In this document: piece after piece, positions 23,917-38,435 of the stretch
Layout: each line of letters begins with the position of its first letter
Position numbering within the stretch: the stretch's first letter is position 1
DNA from: Sipunculus nudus
Taxonomy: Eukaryota > Annelida > Sipuncula > Golfingiida > Sipunculidae
Direction: 5' to 3'
NCBI GenBank assembly: GCA_026874595.1
Contig: CM049308.1
Location: forward strand, 43,221,327-43,285,326
Length of the DNA: 64,000 nt
Notes under the pieces: model-generated
Told to the model about the DNA's origin: nothing
The model's database searches: none
What the model saw: the letters and a program-made list of their open reading frames with translations, nothing else
Position numbers and translations under genes: made by a program

Positions 23917-25884
23917 TTTCATTGAAATCTACTCCCTAGGCCATGTGCCTGACCCAAGAAAAAAAATTATGTATATTAATAACCAAAAGCTTGCCGAAAG
24001 AGGAATAACTTTTTCAATTAGTTTTAAATGATACAAGAGTTGGATATTTTCTTTGTGTTATAGGAAAAGAATTCCAGACTTTTGGGGCTATGAAACAGAA
24101 GGAACATTCACCGACTTTCATATTACATTTGGTACTTTACTTTTTAGAAGATTTCCGCCAGCCAAGCACAGCAAATGCAAAGGCTGATAGGTTTTTAATT
24201 TTTCAGACAAATATGATGGAAGTGAGCAATCAAAATGGCGGTAAACAAAAATATGACTGACCAGGCAGGATCCTGACCTATATTCTGAGATTTGTCAGAG
24301 GGGTCATCTCCACTCTGGTTGAACTTTATCTGGGTAGAATGCTCCCCATGATTGCTATTCTATTATTGACACCATTTGGGTTTGTTTTTCTTTGTAGAAC
24401 AGTGGATGGCCTCTTCCTCTGTGACTATAATTTGTATCAGCTTCTGCCAGCACTGTAACAGGAGACATCTTTATATACCTAACAGATTTCATTGTTTAGT
24501 GAGGCAGTTTCAGATGACTGTTAATTGATATGCATTTCTACTGTGATAAGCAAGGAACTCTGCAGAGGCAGTTTGCAATTCTCTAAGGACTAAACCACTG
24601 ATAGTAATTAGCAGGGGCAGGCATGACAGGGAGCCATAGTAACTCTCACAAGTAGTTAAGTGGGGGAATTTGATCACATCCTCCCTGCAGAATGCACGTA
24701 CTGAACATACCTCATATGAAATGTCTGTCACACAGGCACCTGTCTAAAGTTTGACTCTGTATAGACTCTGTATATCAAGCTTCATGTCCGTTCCTCCTAT
24801 CTATGTGTCCCTGTCTATAGTTCTATGGAAACTACTGTGAAATATCTCCAGAAACACAGGGAAAGGTATACCAAATGGGTGACCCATTTGAATTTTTAGT
24901 TACAATTCATGCACATCATAGCTGTTAGCATTTTCTCTTATATAATACAAACTGTGATCATGTAACATTATAATTTTTCCTGCTAATTTACTCATATTTG
25001 AGCTGCCAATCCAGCTTCCTGTTCAGCATTCTGAGTATAAAGTCTTATGTAATGTTAAATGATAATGTCATAGTCATATGTAAAACTCAGGGGTACTCAT
25101 CTCAAGCCAGACCCATTGACTTCTGAATACTGCTCAATGCTTATCTGAGCTGCTGTAATTATGAGGTGTTTGTTAGTGTGTTTATTTATATACTTATTAT
25201 CAGGTGGATAATTCAGTGTGACTCAAGAAGGAATTTCATATTTCATGAGAGAAGTCACTGGCATAGCCTAGGTAATTGCACTGCTGTGTAGTTCCAGTTG
25301 TTTTATATAATTTTTTTTGTCTGACTGCATATTAAGTAAATGGAAAAGAATAATGAATGCTAACTGTCACACTGAGAATCTATTCTCCAAACTCTACTGA
25401 GAGTATATCATGGCAGTATCTCAGGGCTGGCTGGGCAGGATGTTTAGTATATGTGGCTGTTTAGCACTACAGGAGCCAGATTGGTGAATGACCGATGGGA
25501 GTTATAAATGATCGAGTTTGATTTCCATTGTATCTCCACACAACAAGGAAGCAAAGACATGACAAAAGTTGGTGATCTGAGAGGATATTGCTGGCTTCAG
25601 CATTCCAAGTGTGGTCGGTTGTGGAGAGACTGTGGTCTGTGACCTGCTTCCCTTGGTTATGGATTGTATTGATTTCTTCACCACTTGCCATCTTCATGGA
25701 CTGGACAAGGCTGAATCAGGGCACTGTGAAGGCTTCCAATAATTCAACAGTCATTCTGATAGAAAGGCTTAGTTGTCAGCTACATCAGCTCATCTGACAG
25801 AGTCATTTACAACGTCCCATGTCAACCACCTCCATCTTGACATTTGTAAACAGGAAATCTGTGAGAAAACACTAATATGCCCAG

Positions 25885-27115
25885 TGTCACAGGGCATCAT
25901 GTCCACATACTGGCCCACAGGGCATATGATGTCCACATACCCACCCAACAAGGCATGATGTCCACATACCCACCGACAAGGCATGATGTCCACATACCCA
26001 CCCCACAGGGCATGATGTTCACATACCAACCCCACAATACATGATGTCCATGTGCCTTCCCCACTGGGCATGATATCCACATACCTACCTGACAGGGCAT
26101 CTTATCCACATACCCACCACACAGGGCATCATGTCAACATACCAAACCCACAGGGCATGTTGTCCACATATCCACCCTACAGGGCATGATGTCCACATGC
26201 CCACCCCACAGGGCATCTTGTCCACATACCCACTCTACAGGGCATGATGTCCACATACCCACCCTACAGGGCATGATGTCCACCTACCCACCCCACAGGG
26301 CATTATGTCTACCTACCCACCCAACAGGGCATGATGTCCAAATTCCCACCCTACAGGGCATGATGTCCACATACCCACCCTACAGGGCATGATGTCCACA
26401 TACCCACCCTACAGGGCATGATGTCCACCTGCCCACCCCACAGGGCATGATGTCTACCTACCCACCCAACAGGGCATCATGTCCACATACCCACCCTACA
26501 GGGCATGATGTCCACATACCCTTCCTACAGGGCATGATGTCCACCTGCCCACCCCACAGGGCATGATGTCTACCTACCCACCCAACAGGGCATCATGTCC
26601 ACATACCCACCCTACAGGGCATCATGTCCATGTACCCACCCCACAGGGCATCATGTCTACCTACCCACCCAACAGGGCATCATGTCCACATACCCACCCT
26701 ACAGGGCATCATGTCCACATACCCACCCTACAGGGCATGATGCCCACCTGCCCACCCCACAGGGCATGATGTCTACCTACCCACCCAACAGGGCATCATG
26801 TCCACATACCCACCCTACAGGGCATCATGTCCATGTACCCACCCCACAGGGCATCATGTCCACATACCCACCCTACAGGGCATCATGTCCATCTACCCAC
26901 CCCACAGGTATCATGTCCACATACCCACCCTAAAGGGCATCATGTCCACATACCCACCCCTCAGGGCATCATGTCCACATACCCACCCCTCAGGGCATCA
27001 TGTCCACATACCCACCCTAAAGGGCATCATGTCCACCTGCCCACCCCACAGGGCATGATGTCCACATATCCACCCCACAGGGCATGATGTCCACATAACT
27101 TCTCCACAGGGCAAC
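25885..27115 (+). repeat. 29-bp tandem repeat, about 42 copies
   Basis: Unit ACAGGGCATGATGTCCACAT followed by ACCCACCCT (29 bp). Many copies carry CATCATG, CCTAC/CCCAC or ACATACC/ACCTACC variants in changing order. Since 29 is not a multiple of three, three units give an 87-bp coding period, which explains overlapping open frames in several phases and both strands (for example 26798-27058 and 26080-25790). These are artefacts. Confidence 0.9.
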
Positions 27116-28918
27116 CCCATGGCAAAGACCCAATTTCCAAATACCAACTGCACAGGTCATGTTGCCCACTTAACAAAACCACAAGATATGATATGTTAAA
27201 ATGTAACACACCATAGATGTGCAGAGTACAGAGGCCCCTAAAAACTGAATCACTCCAGAGTAAACTAATCAGTGTGTAAGATTTCAGCAATCCTTATCTA
27301 TATTTTATAATTAAAAGCTTTGATATGACATGAGGTAATTTTATATTATGATGATTTGTTGTCATAATCTGTGGTGCTGAGCATCATGACCATGGGCCAC
27401 CTTGGCCCAATTTTGTTGTTGCTGCCACAGAGCAGAGAACATGGGTTGACCATTTATCTGTTAGGCTTGTCAACATAAATTCTTTTAGCCTCCCTAATGC
27501 ATTACTCCCCGTAGCCATTTGTAATACAGCTACTGTATACAGCTGATTAAGTTCCTGTCTAGGTCTCTTGTTTTCAGTTTGCTTTATTTGCCTTACACAT
27601 GAGAAACACAGATCAGGTTGGTCGACATCGATAGCTGGCCTGAAAATAATGTGGTCTCACTGTGAAACAAGCAATAGTGGGCCATGCTGGTTTACTTCTG
27701 TAAAAAATATTGCTTTGCTGTCTTTGCATTCATATGTTTGCCAAGATATATTCCAGAATATAAATTCAGTCTCAGAACTTGCATGTAATTCCCCTTACAC
27801 AGCTGCTTTTGTGAGATGTAAGGTCACCATGACATTTTAAAAATAAGGTTAACAAACAATTCATGCCATGGTTAATACAGAATAGTTTCACACAAGGCTC
27901 CTTCTTTTTAGCATACATGTATCCACAAGCTAGAAAGTATGATTGGCAGCACTTGAGAGATCTTAAATAACTTATCATTAATGATCTTATGTAAACAGTC
28001 TGGATAACTAAAATGTAAAAATAACACAGCATTAATTGACCCCAAAAGATATATAATCGGTTAATGATTTGATATTAATCCAGTTTAATGTCACAAAATC
28101 AAGTTATCCTTTCAAAAATTGTACACAAGATGACAATAATTGACATTCTTTGTCAAATGATTTATTGTTGTTTGTATTGTCACAAAAAAAAGAAATGTTC
28201 TGAAAAAAGTATGCTCTATATAAATGTTTTTTTTCTTCTGCAAAAGATTGTATACACTTTATAATATGTTTATATTTTATATAGAGATATATAAGGTATG
28301 TTTTCATATAAAAAATATGTAATATATGTGTTTATGCATTCTAAGTACCCAGTGTATAGATCAGTCTGACAGACAACCCAGTTAACTGAATACGTTAATT
28401 TTTTACAGTTATTTGATAAGTGATTTGCCAGATAGCATGCATATTATTGAGCAATTCAACCCTGGATCATCATTACATGCAGTTATTTACCACATTAACC
28501 AGGGACTCAACATGCTTTTTAAAGTTTTTAACTAAAGACTTTCCATGGAGAGTTTAAAGCAAATTAACAGGGTACTATTTCCCACATGGTTCAACTTTAA
28601 CCCACAAATTCCTTTAGGTTACAAAGTTGCATGGTCCTGAGAAGCTGGAGGCAGACTTCCCTAGTTCATTAGAATATTTCCTCAGGCCTAATAGTATTGC
28701 GGATCATAATATGCCAACCTGCATGAAGACCCATGGGCATGTGTTTGTGTAAAACTAGAAAGCTCCCACACTGCAGAGGACACAGTAATCTGAAACTGAT
28801 TAAACAATTACCTATTAGCATATTGCCATGTGGCCTTGTTCACATGCTCACTGAATGAAGTGAGATTTTTCTATTGTCATACTATAAGAAACTGAATTGT
28901 GTGATTAGTAACTCTCAG

Positions 28919-31900
28919 TAAACCTGTATCTGCAAGATGAGACCTCGTCTTTGACACCTCCCTGGTCCTCAATAACCTGTATCAGCAAGATACCACCTCA
29001 TAATGGTGACATTGTCATTGACACCTCCCTGGTCCTCAGTAAACCTGTATCAGCAAGATACCGCCTCATAATGGTGACATTGTCATTGACATCTCACTGG
29101 TCCTCAGTAAACCTGTATCACCAAGATACCGCCTCATAATGGTGACATTGTCATTGACACCTCCCTGGTCCTCAGTAAACCTGTATCACCAAGATACCGC
29201 CTCATAATGGTGACATTGTCATTGACACCTCACTGGTCCTCAATAAACCTGTATCAGCAAGATACCGCCTCATAATGGTGACATTGTCATTGACACCTCC
29301 CTGGTCCTCAGTAAACCTGTATCAGCAAGATACGGCCTCATAATGGTGACATTGTCATTGACACCTCCCTGTTCCTCAGTAAACCTGTATCAGCAAGATA
29401 CTGTCCTCATAATGGTGACATTATCTTTGACACCTCCCTGGTCCTCAATAAACCTGTATCACCAAGATACCGCCTCATAATGGTGACATTGTCATTGACA
29501 CCTCACTGGTCCTCAGAAAACCTGTATCAGCAAGATAGTGATACTGTCCTCATAATGGTGACATTATCTTTGACACCTCCCGGTCCTCAGTAAACATGTA
29601 TCAGCAAGATACTGCATCATAATGGTGACATTGTCATTGACACCTCCCTGTTCCTCAGTAAACCTGTATCAGCAAGATACCGCCTCATAATGGTGACATT
29701 ATCTTTGACACCTCCCTGGTCCTCAATAAACCTGTATCACCAAGATACCGCCTCATAATGGTGACATTGTCATTGACACCTCCCTGGTCCTCAGAAAACC
29801 GGTATCAGCAAGATACTGTCCTCATAATGGTGACATTGTCTTTGATACCTCCCTGGTCCTCAGTAAACCTGTATCACCAAGATACCGCCTCATAATGCAG
29901 ACATTGTCTTTGACACCTCACTGGTCCTCAGTAAACCTGTATCAGCAAGATACTGCCTCATAATGGTGACATTATCTTTGACACCTCCCTGGTCCTCAAT
30001 AAACCTGTATCACCAAGATACCGCCTCATAATGGTAACATTGTCATTGACACCTCCCTGGTCCTTAGTAAACCTGTATCAGCAAGATATTGTCCTCATAA
30101 TGGTGACATTGTCATTGACACCTCCCTGGTCCTCAGTAAACCTGTATCAGCAAGATACTGTCCTCATAATGGTGACATTATCTTTGACACCTCCCTGGTT
30201 CTCAATAAACCTGTATCACCAAGATACCGCCTCATAATGGTGACATTGTCATTGACACCTCCCTGGTCCTCAGAAAACCTGTATCAGCAAGATACTGTCC
30301 TCATAATGGTGACATTGTCATTGACACCTCCCTGGTCCTCAGAATACCTGTATCAGCAAGATACTGCTTCATAATGGTGACATTGTCTTTGACACCTCCC
30401 TGGTCCTCAGTAAACCTGTATCAGCAAGATACTGTCCTCATAATGGTGACATTATCTTTGACACCTCCCTGGTCCTCAATAAACCTGTATCACCAAGATA
30501 CCGCCTCATAATGATGACATTGTCATTGACACCTCCCTGTTCCTCAGTAAACCTGTATCAGCAAGATACCGCCTCATAATGGTGACATTATCTTTGACAC
30601 CTCCCTGGTCCTCAATAAACCTGTATCACCAAGATACCGCCTCATAATGGTGACATTGTCATTGACACCTCCCTGGTCCTCAGAAAACCGGTATCAGCAA
30701 GATACTGTCCTCATAATGGTGACATTGTCTTTGATACCTCCCTGGTCCTCAGTAAACCTGTATCACCAAGATACCGCCTCATAATGCAGACATTGTCTTT
30801 GACACCTCACTGGTCCTCAGTAAACCTGTATCAGCAAGATACTGCCTCATAATGGTGACATTATCTTTGACACCTCCCTGGTCCTCAATAAACCTGTATC
30901 ACCAAGATACCGCCTCATAATGGTAACATTGTCATTGACACCTCCCTGGTCCTTAGTAAACCTGTATCAGCAAGATATTGTCCTCATAATGGTGACATTG
31001 TCATTGACACCTCCCTGGTCCTCAGTAAACCTGTATCAGCAAGATACTGTCCTCATAATGGTGACATTATCTTTGACACCTCCCTGGTTCTCAATAAACC
31101 TGTATCACCAAGATACCGCCTCATAATGGTGACATTGTCATTGACACCTCCCTGGTCCTCAGAAAACCTGTATCAGCAAGATACTGTCCTCATAATGGTG
31201 ACATTGTCATTGACACCTCCCTGGTCCTCAGAATACCTGTATCAGCAAGATACTGCTTCATAATGGTGACATTGTCTTTGACACCTCCCTGGTCCTCAGT
31301 AAACCTGTATCAGCAAGATACTGTCCTCATAATGGTGACATTATCTTTGACACCTCCCTGGTCCTCAATAAACCTGTATCACCAAGATACCGCCTCATAA
31401 TGATGACATTGTCATTGACACCTCCCTGGTCCTCAGAAAACTGATATCAGCAAGATACTGTCCTCATAATGGTGACATTGTCTTTGACACCTCCCTGCAT
31501 GGTCCTCAGTAAACCTGTATCACCAAGATACCGCCTCATAATGCAGACATTGTCTTTGACACCCCACTGGTCCTCAGAAAACCGGTATCAGCAAGATACT
31601 GTCCTCATAATGGTGACATTATCTTTGACACCTCCCTGGTCCTCAGTAAACATGTATCAGCAAGATACTGCATCATAATGGTGACATTGTCATTGACACC
31701 TCCCTGTTCCTCAGTAAACCTGTATCAGCAAGATACCGCCTCATAATGGTGACATTATCTTTGACACCTCCCTGGTCCTCAATAAACCTGTATCACCAAG
31801 ATACCGCCTCATAATCGTGACATTGTCATTGACACCTCCCTGGTCCTCAGAAAACCGGTATCAGCAAGATATTGTCCTCATAATGGTGACATTGTCTTTG

Positions 31901-34900
31901 ATACCTCACTGGTCCTCAGTAAACCTTTATCAGCAAGATACCGCCTCATAATGGTGACATTATCTTTGACACCTCCCTGGTCCTCAATAAACCTGTATCA
32001 CCAAGATACTGCCTCATAATGGTGACATTATCTTTGACACCTCCCTGGTCCTCAATAAACCTGTATCACCAAGATACCGCCTCATAATGGTAACATTGTC
32101 ATTGACACCTCCCTGGTCCTTAGTAAACCTGTATCAGCAAGATATTGTCCTCATAATGGTGACATTGTCATTGACACCTCCCTGGTCCTCAGTAAACCTG
32201 TATCAGCAAGATACTGTCCTCATAATGGTGACATTATCTTTGACACCTCCCTGGTTCTCAATAAACCTGTATCACCAAGATACCGCCTCATAATGGTGAC
32301 ATTGTCATTGACACCTCCCTGGTCCTCAGAAAACCTGTATCAGCAAGATACTGTCCTCATAATGGTGACATTGTCATTGACACCTCCCTGGTCCTCAGAA
32401 TACCTGTATCAGCAAGATACCGCTTCATAATGGTGACATTGTCTTTGACACCTCCCTGGTCCTCAGTAAACCTGTATCAGCAAGATACTGTCCTCATAAT
32501 GGTGACATTATCTTTGACACCTCCCTGGTCCTCAATAAACCTGTATCACCAAGATACCGCCTCATAATGATGACATTGTCATTGACACCTCCCTGGTCCT
32601 CAGAAAACTGATATCAGCAAGATACTGTCCTCATAATGGTGACATTGTCTTTGACACCTCCCTGCATGGTCCTCAGTAAACCTGTATCACCAAGATACCG
32701 CCTCATAATGCAGACATTGTCTTTGACACCTCACTGGTCCTCAGAAAACCGGTATCAGCAAGATACTGTCCTCATAATGGTGACATTATCTTTGACACCT
32801 CCCTGGTCCTCAGTAAACATGTATCAGCAAGATACTGCATCATAATGGTGACATTGTCATTGACACCTCCCTGTTCCTCAGTAAAGCTGTATAAGCAAGA
32901 TACCGCCTCATAATGGTGACATTATCTTTGACACCTCCCTGGTCCTCAATAAACCTGTATCACCAAGATACCGCCTCATAATCGTGACATTGTCATTGAC
33001 ACCTCCCTGGTCCTCAGAAAACCGGTATCAGCAAGATACTGTCCTCATAATGGTGACATTGCCTTTGATACCTCACTGGTCCTCAGTAAACCTTTATCAG
33101 CAAGATACCGCCTCATAATGGTGACATTATCTTTGACACCTCCCTGGTCCTCAATAAACCTGTATCACCAAGATACCGCCTCATAATGGTAACATTGTCA
33201 TTGACACCTCCCTGGTCCTCAGTAAACCTGTATCAGCAAGATATTGTCCTCATAATGGTGACATTGTCATTGACACCTCCCTGGTCCTCAGTAAACCTGT
33301 ATCAGCAAGATACTGTCCTCATAATGGTGACATTATCTTTGACACCTCCCTGGTTCTCAATAAACCTGTATCACCAAGATACCGCCTCATAATGGTGACA
33401 TTGTCATTGACACCTCCCTGGTCCTCAGAAAACCTGTATCAGCAAGATACTGTCCTCATAATGGTGACATTGTCATTGACACCTCCCTGGTCCTCAGAAT
33501 ACCTGTATCAGCAATATAGCGCCTCATAATGGTGACATTGTCTTTGACACCTCCCTGGTCCTCAGTAAACCTGTATCAGCAAGATACTGTCCTCATAATG
33601 GTGACATTATCTTTGACACCTCCCTGGTTCTCAATAAACCTGTAACACCAAGATACCGCCTCATAATGATGACATTGTCATTGACACCTCCCTGGTCCTC
33701 AGAAAACTGATATCAGCAAGATACTGTCCTCATAATGGTGACATTGTCTTTGACACCTCCCTGCATGGTCCTCAGTAAACCTGTATCACCAAGATACCGC
33801 CTCATAATGCAGACATTGTCTTTGACACCTCCCTGGTCCTTAGTAAACCTGTATCACCAAGATACCACCTCATAATGGTGACATTGTCATTGACACCTCC
33901 CTGGTCCTCAATAAACCATTATCACCAAGATACCGCCTCATAATGGAGACATTGTCATTGACACCTCCCTGGTCCTCAATAAACCTGTATCAGCAAGATA
34001 CTGTCCTCATAATGGTGACATTGTCTTGGACACCTCCCTGCATGGTCCTCAGTAAACCTGTATCACCAAGATACTGTCCTCATAATGGTGACATTGTCAT
34101 TGACACCTCCCTGGTCCTCAATAAACCTGTATCACCAAGATACCGCCTCATAATGGAGACATTGTCATTGACACCTCCCTGGTCCTCAATAAACCTGTAT
34201 CAGCAAGATACTGTCCTCATAATGGTGACATTGTCTTGGACACCTCCCTGGTCCTCAATAAACCTGTATCACCAAGATAACGCCTCATAATGGAGACATT
34301 GTCATTGACACCTCCCTGGTCCTCAGTAAACCTGTATCAGCAAGATACTGTCCTCATAATGGTGACATTGTCTTTGACACCTCCCTGGTCCTCAATAAAC
34401 CTGTATCAGCAAGATACTGTCCTCATAATGGTGACATTATCTTTGACACCTCCCTGGTCCTCAATAAACCTGTATCACCAAGATACCGCCTCATAATGAT
34501 GACATTGTCATTGACACCTCCCTGGTCCTCAGAAAACTGATATCAGCAAGATACTGTCCTCATAATGGTGACATTGTCTTTGACACCTCCCTGCATGGTC
34601 CTCAGTAAACCTGTATCACCAAGATACCGCCTCATAATGCAGACATTGTCTTTGACACCTCCCTGGTCCTTAGTAAACCTGTATCACCAAGATACCACCT
34701 CATAATGGTGACATTGTCATTGACACCTCCCTGGTCCTCAATAAACCTGTATCACCAAGATACCGCCTCATAATGGTGACATTGTCATTGACATCTCACT
34801 GGTCCTCAGTAAACCTGTATCACCAAGATACCGCCTCATAATGGTGACATTGTCTTTGACACCTCCCTGGTCCTCAGTAAACCTGTATCAGCAAGATACT

Positions 34901-35011
34901 GTCCTCATAATGGTGACATTGTCTTGGACACCTTCCTTGTCCTCTTTAAACCTAGTGTATCAACAAGGTACATTCCTCATGATGGAGACATTGTCCTTGA
35001 CGACCTCCTGA
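28919..35011 (+). repeat. 68/69-bp satellite-like array, about 88 copies
   Basis: The largest repeat in the window. Unit CCTCATAATGGTGACATTGT followed by CATTGACACCTCCCTGGTCC, TCAGTAAACCTGTATCAGCA and AGATACCG (68 bp), with a 69-bp form carrying CTGTCCTCAT. Long-range copies show block amplification. The same three-unit stretch recurs at 30031, 30920 and 32087 (offsets 889 and 1167) and nearly so at 33186. Another recurs at 31469 and 32636 (offset 1167). The 3' copies beyond 34900 are degenerate. Repeated 68-115 codon frames here are by-products. Confidence 0.92.
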
Positions 35012-38000
35012 TGCATGAGCTTTTTGCATGTTTTTCCTTTAAAAAAATTAATCCATAACCCATAACTGCTGTTTATTTATTGTGCTTGTTTATTCTTGTT
35101 TTTTGCAATAACATGTACATGTAACTTAATTTCCTGCTCGTACATATTTCCATATTTTAAATGATAAAAAATAGATTAATACAGGTGATATTAGGTTTTC
35201 TTACTTGATTAGGAGCCATGCTGACATAGTGCCTCTATGATCTTATGCAGATTGATGGTGCAATAACATGGTGTGTCAACCGTGGTTAAATGACCCCATT
35301 AGTGGAGGCTGATGACAGCCATAAGAATGTTTAACTGTGAAGATCACAGAGACCAGGCTGTGGTCATCCGTGAAAATGTGACTTTTGTCTGTCATATCCA
35401 TTATTACAGAGCTCATTATCCACATGATTATCATACAGCAAGGGCTTTTATATCATCAGTTCATAATGGAATGTTAATGTGAAGTGTATTTTAATCCATT
35501 AACCTCCAATTCACAGGGTAAAGCTGAAATTGTGATAATCTGCTGGGAATGCTTGTCCACTTCTGCATTGTGCATGAGATGAATATGGGATTACATGAAT
35601 AAAACATTAAGCAGTGCTAATTGGCCACGGCGCCCTGTGGGTACCGGTGAGGATGAAGCACAGTCAGATGGCTCAGTGTCAAATGAATGCATCCACTAGT
35701 GTTTGTGTTTTATTTGCGGAGCCTGAGAAGCGGCTGTCCTGCTGTGTTTGACGTAGACCATATGGAATGGGCTCACCGGTAACCCATCTGTTGTTATAAG
35801 CTCAGTCAACTGGCCTGTAGTGATTACCCCATGTCCATCAGCGGGCACTGGTCTGTAAACACCAGATTCATCTCACCAATATTCATCACAAAACTCTCCT
35901 CTCATAGTTCCTGTCTTTAATTATAAGAACAGGATAAATTGCTTAATATTTATTTTTTTCACTTTTCACTTTGCTTATAGTCTGTGATTTCAGTGAATTT
36001 TTTGTTACTTGCAGGAAGATTTAGATTTCAGGAATTATGTCAGTTGTACTGTATTCAGTATTCAGTTTATTTTGATTTGTGATATTATGGTAATTAAAGG
36101 ACTAAAGCACATGGATAAATGTTTATTAGTGTGGCATTCATTATGCTTAACTTGTTTGATATAATTATGGTGGATAAGCATACCATTGCCACTTTATGGT
36201 GTCATATAATTTGTTCTTTCGGTTAGATGGATTATGTATTACTGCTACAGCTTATGACAAATGATATATGCTGTAGCAGATCGTCTCTTAGCCTCTTTTG
36301 ATCCCCATTTATGATATGAAGTTTGTTGGAAATTGTGTTAATTTAAATTAATGGGATACCTTTGCAAGACTATCTGTATAATAATAAATAAAACCTAAAA
36401 TATCCTAAATAAAATAAAAAATCAAAACTAAAGTCTGCTGAAATTTCATCAACAGACCTGGCATTGTATAGTTTATGTCTGATGATATAACTGACAATTC
36501 ATATAACACAACTGACTGGCTGTAATTAAAATAGCTGTTGAACTCTAAATTATAAGTAATATTGGCGTCTTGTTAATTACTCAGTAAGCTTACTGATTAG
36601 TTCAGATACATGTGTGTTTTTATGGTCCCTTGCAAATTGACTGTCATGACAGTTACCGTTGGATGAATTGTTTTTCATATGCTCCGCAGTGTGTCAGTTA
36701 ATCTCAATACCACCTTCTGAGCTGCCTATGTGAACAGCAGCCATATAGACACTACATACAAATGTACTGTATCTTTGATTGAAGAGTAGATCAGCAGAGA
36801 GGTCATGAAGCTACAGCTTGAGAGTTTAGAATCATATTGAATAATATTGCCTTTAGAATCATATCCTCCCCATGGTCCTCAGTCACATGCATTACCAGTA
36901 ATCTTGGTTATTCACAACCATGCTTGTAGAGTTGTGTTCATTTTAATGAGAATTATAGAGATTAAAGTCATGTTATTGATTCAGTCTTCACCATGCAGAC
37001 TTAATCATCAGTTCTTTGTAATACATGTTTTTACAGTGTGAGTATACTCCACACTGGCAGTGTGTGGTCACACAGGCCAGCTGACCAGCAGGCATACCTT
37101 ATTAATTCTGAGCAAACACACCAGGTAAACACCACCCTGTAGGTGTTGTCAGGGCAAATAGTTCTCACTGGTTCACAGTAATCCTATTTGTAGGGTTTTT
37201 ATTATAGGCTTTGCATAAAAGAAGTGTTCACTATCACTTTTTTGGCTGAACAATAAGACCATGCCAGGGGCACTGTGTTACAGATACAGGTATTGTCCCC
37301 TGTATTCTGGTTTAGGTAAACACTAGTAACTTTTGCCTTTGTTGTACACAGGTATCCTTATACTCTGGTGTCAGTATGTGTCTGATCATATCAACTAAGG
37401 CAGTAGCAGTATATGTATACAGGGCAGGGGGAGTCAAATAATCAGTGACAACAGCAGAGTGTTGAGGTTTAAGATGTAGACACAAAATAACTGTTTTGGT
37501 TTACAGAAGGGTGTCAGGCTGTCAGGGTATTTACATATACCTGTATACATAATCTTTTTGTAAGTTCAGGTATTTATACAGTATACACACAGATGGTATC
37601 AGTGGAGCATATGAAAGTGTGTGGCATACAGGTACAGGTAACCCTTGAGTAACAGTTTAACCAAATGTTTCTGGCGTATGCTTACTTTGAAGTACAATAC
37701 TGGTGGGTTGGTGTAAGTAGAGTTGCAATATTTCTCTCAGGGTAGGGCTGCTTTCTGTACACGGAGATAATCAGGTTGTAGGGAGCCTGGCTTTTATCAC
37801 TGGCAGTCTCTCTTGGGATAATACATACAGATAGATATGTAGCCAAAGAGTGTGACACATGTAGTTTTAGCCAGCTTTGGGTATTGAGAATGCTTATTGG
37901 TTCTGGTTCTAGATAGCATATCTTAACGAGCCTGGGTCTTGTTGGTAGAGTGTATGTGCCAGACCAGACACAGCAACTAATCAGAGGGCGTTATCTGGAG

Positions 38001-38204
38001 ACTGCTGGCGAGCGCATCCGATCTTCACCGCCACTGTAGAAGGGCCACACAATTCAATTAAGTTCTGCACCCACTGCTGTGGCGGTACATGTATATTGCA
38101 TTGTCTGCTTATATGTCAGAGGGTCTGCCAAGCAGATTACTTAAAGATACCTGAAGGTGTGCTTTGTTGAAATGCAGACAGCAGAATGTAACATTTTTCA
38201 CAAG

Positions 38205-38435
38205 ACTCAATAAATCAACATTTTATGTTCCTGGCAGTTTCTATGAATAAACTGTTTAAGTCATTGAATTTTAAAGATTCAACATTTCATGTTTTTGGCA
38301 TTTATTCAATTTCTTAATCATATGTTCTTGGCAGTTATAAGGATTCAGCAATTTATGTTCTTGCAGACATCACAATTCAACATTTCATGTGTTTGGCAGT
38401 AATCAAAATTCAACACTCCATGTTGCTGGCAGTTG
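38205..38435 (+). repeat. Short degenerate tandem repeat, about 40-50-bp unit
   Basis: Five or six imperfect copies of a unit such as TTCAACATTTCATGTTTTTG followed by GCAGT and spacer. It is diverged and probably old. Confidence 0.6.

Noticed and set aside
25790-27087. Many overlapping frames rich in STYPPHRASCPHTHPTGHH-like peptides
   Set aside because: 29-bp array read in successive phases; frames occur on both strands.
30031-34496. Recurrent 68-115 codon frames with VTLSLTPPWSS motifs
   Set aside because: By-products of the 68/69-bp array, each ended by unit-length shifts.
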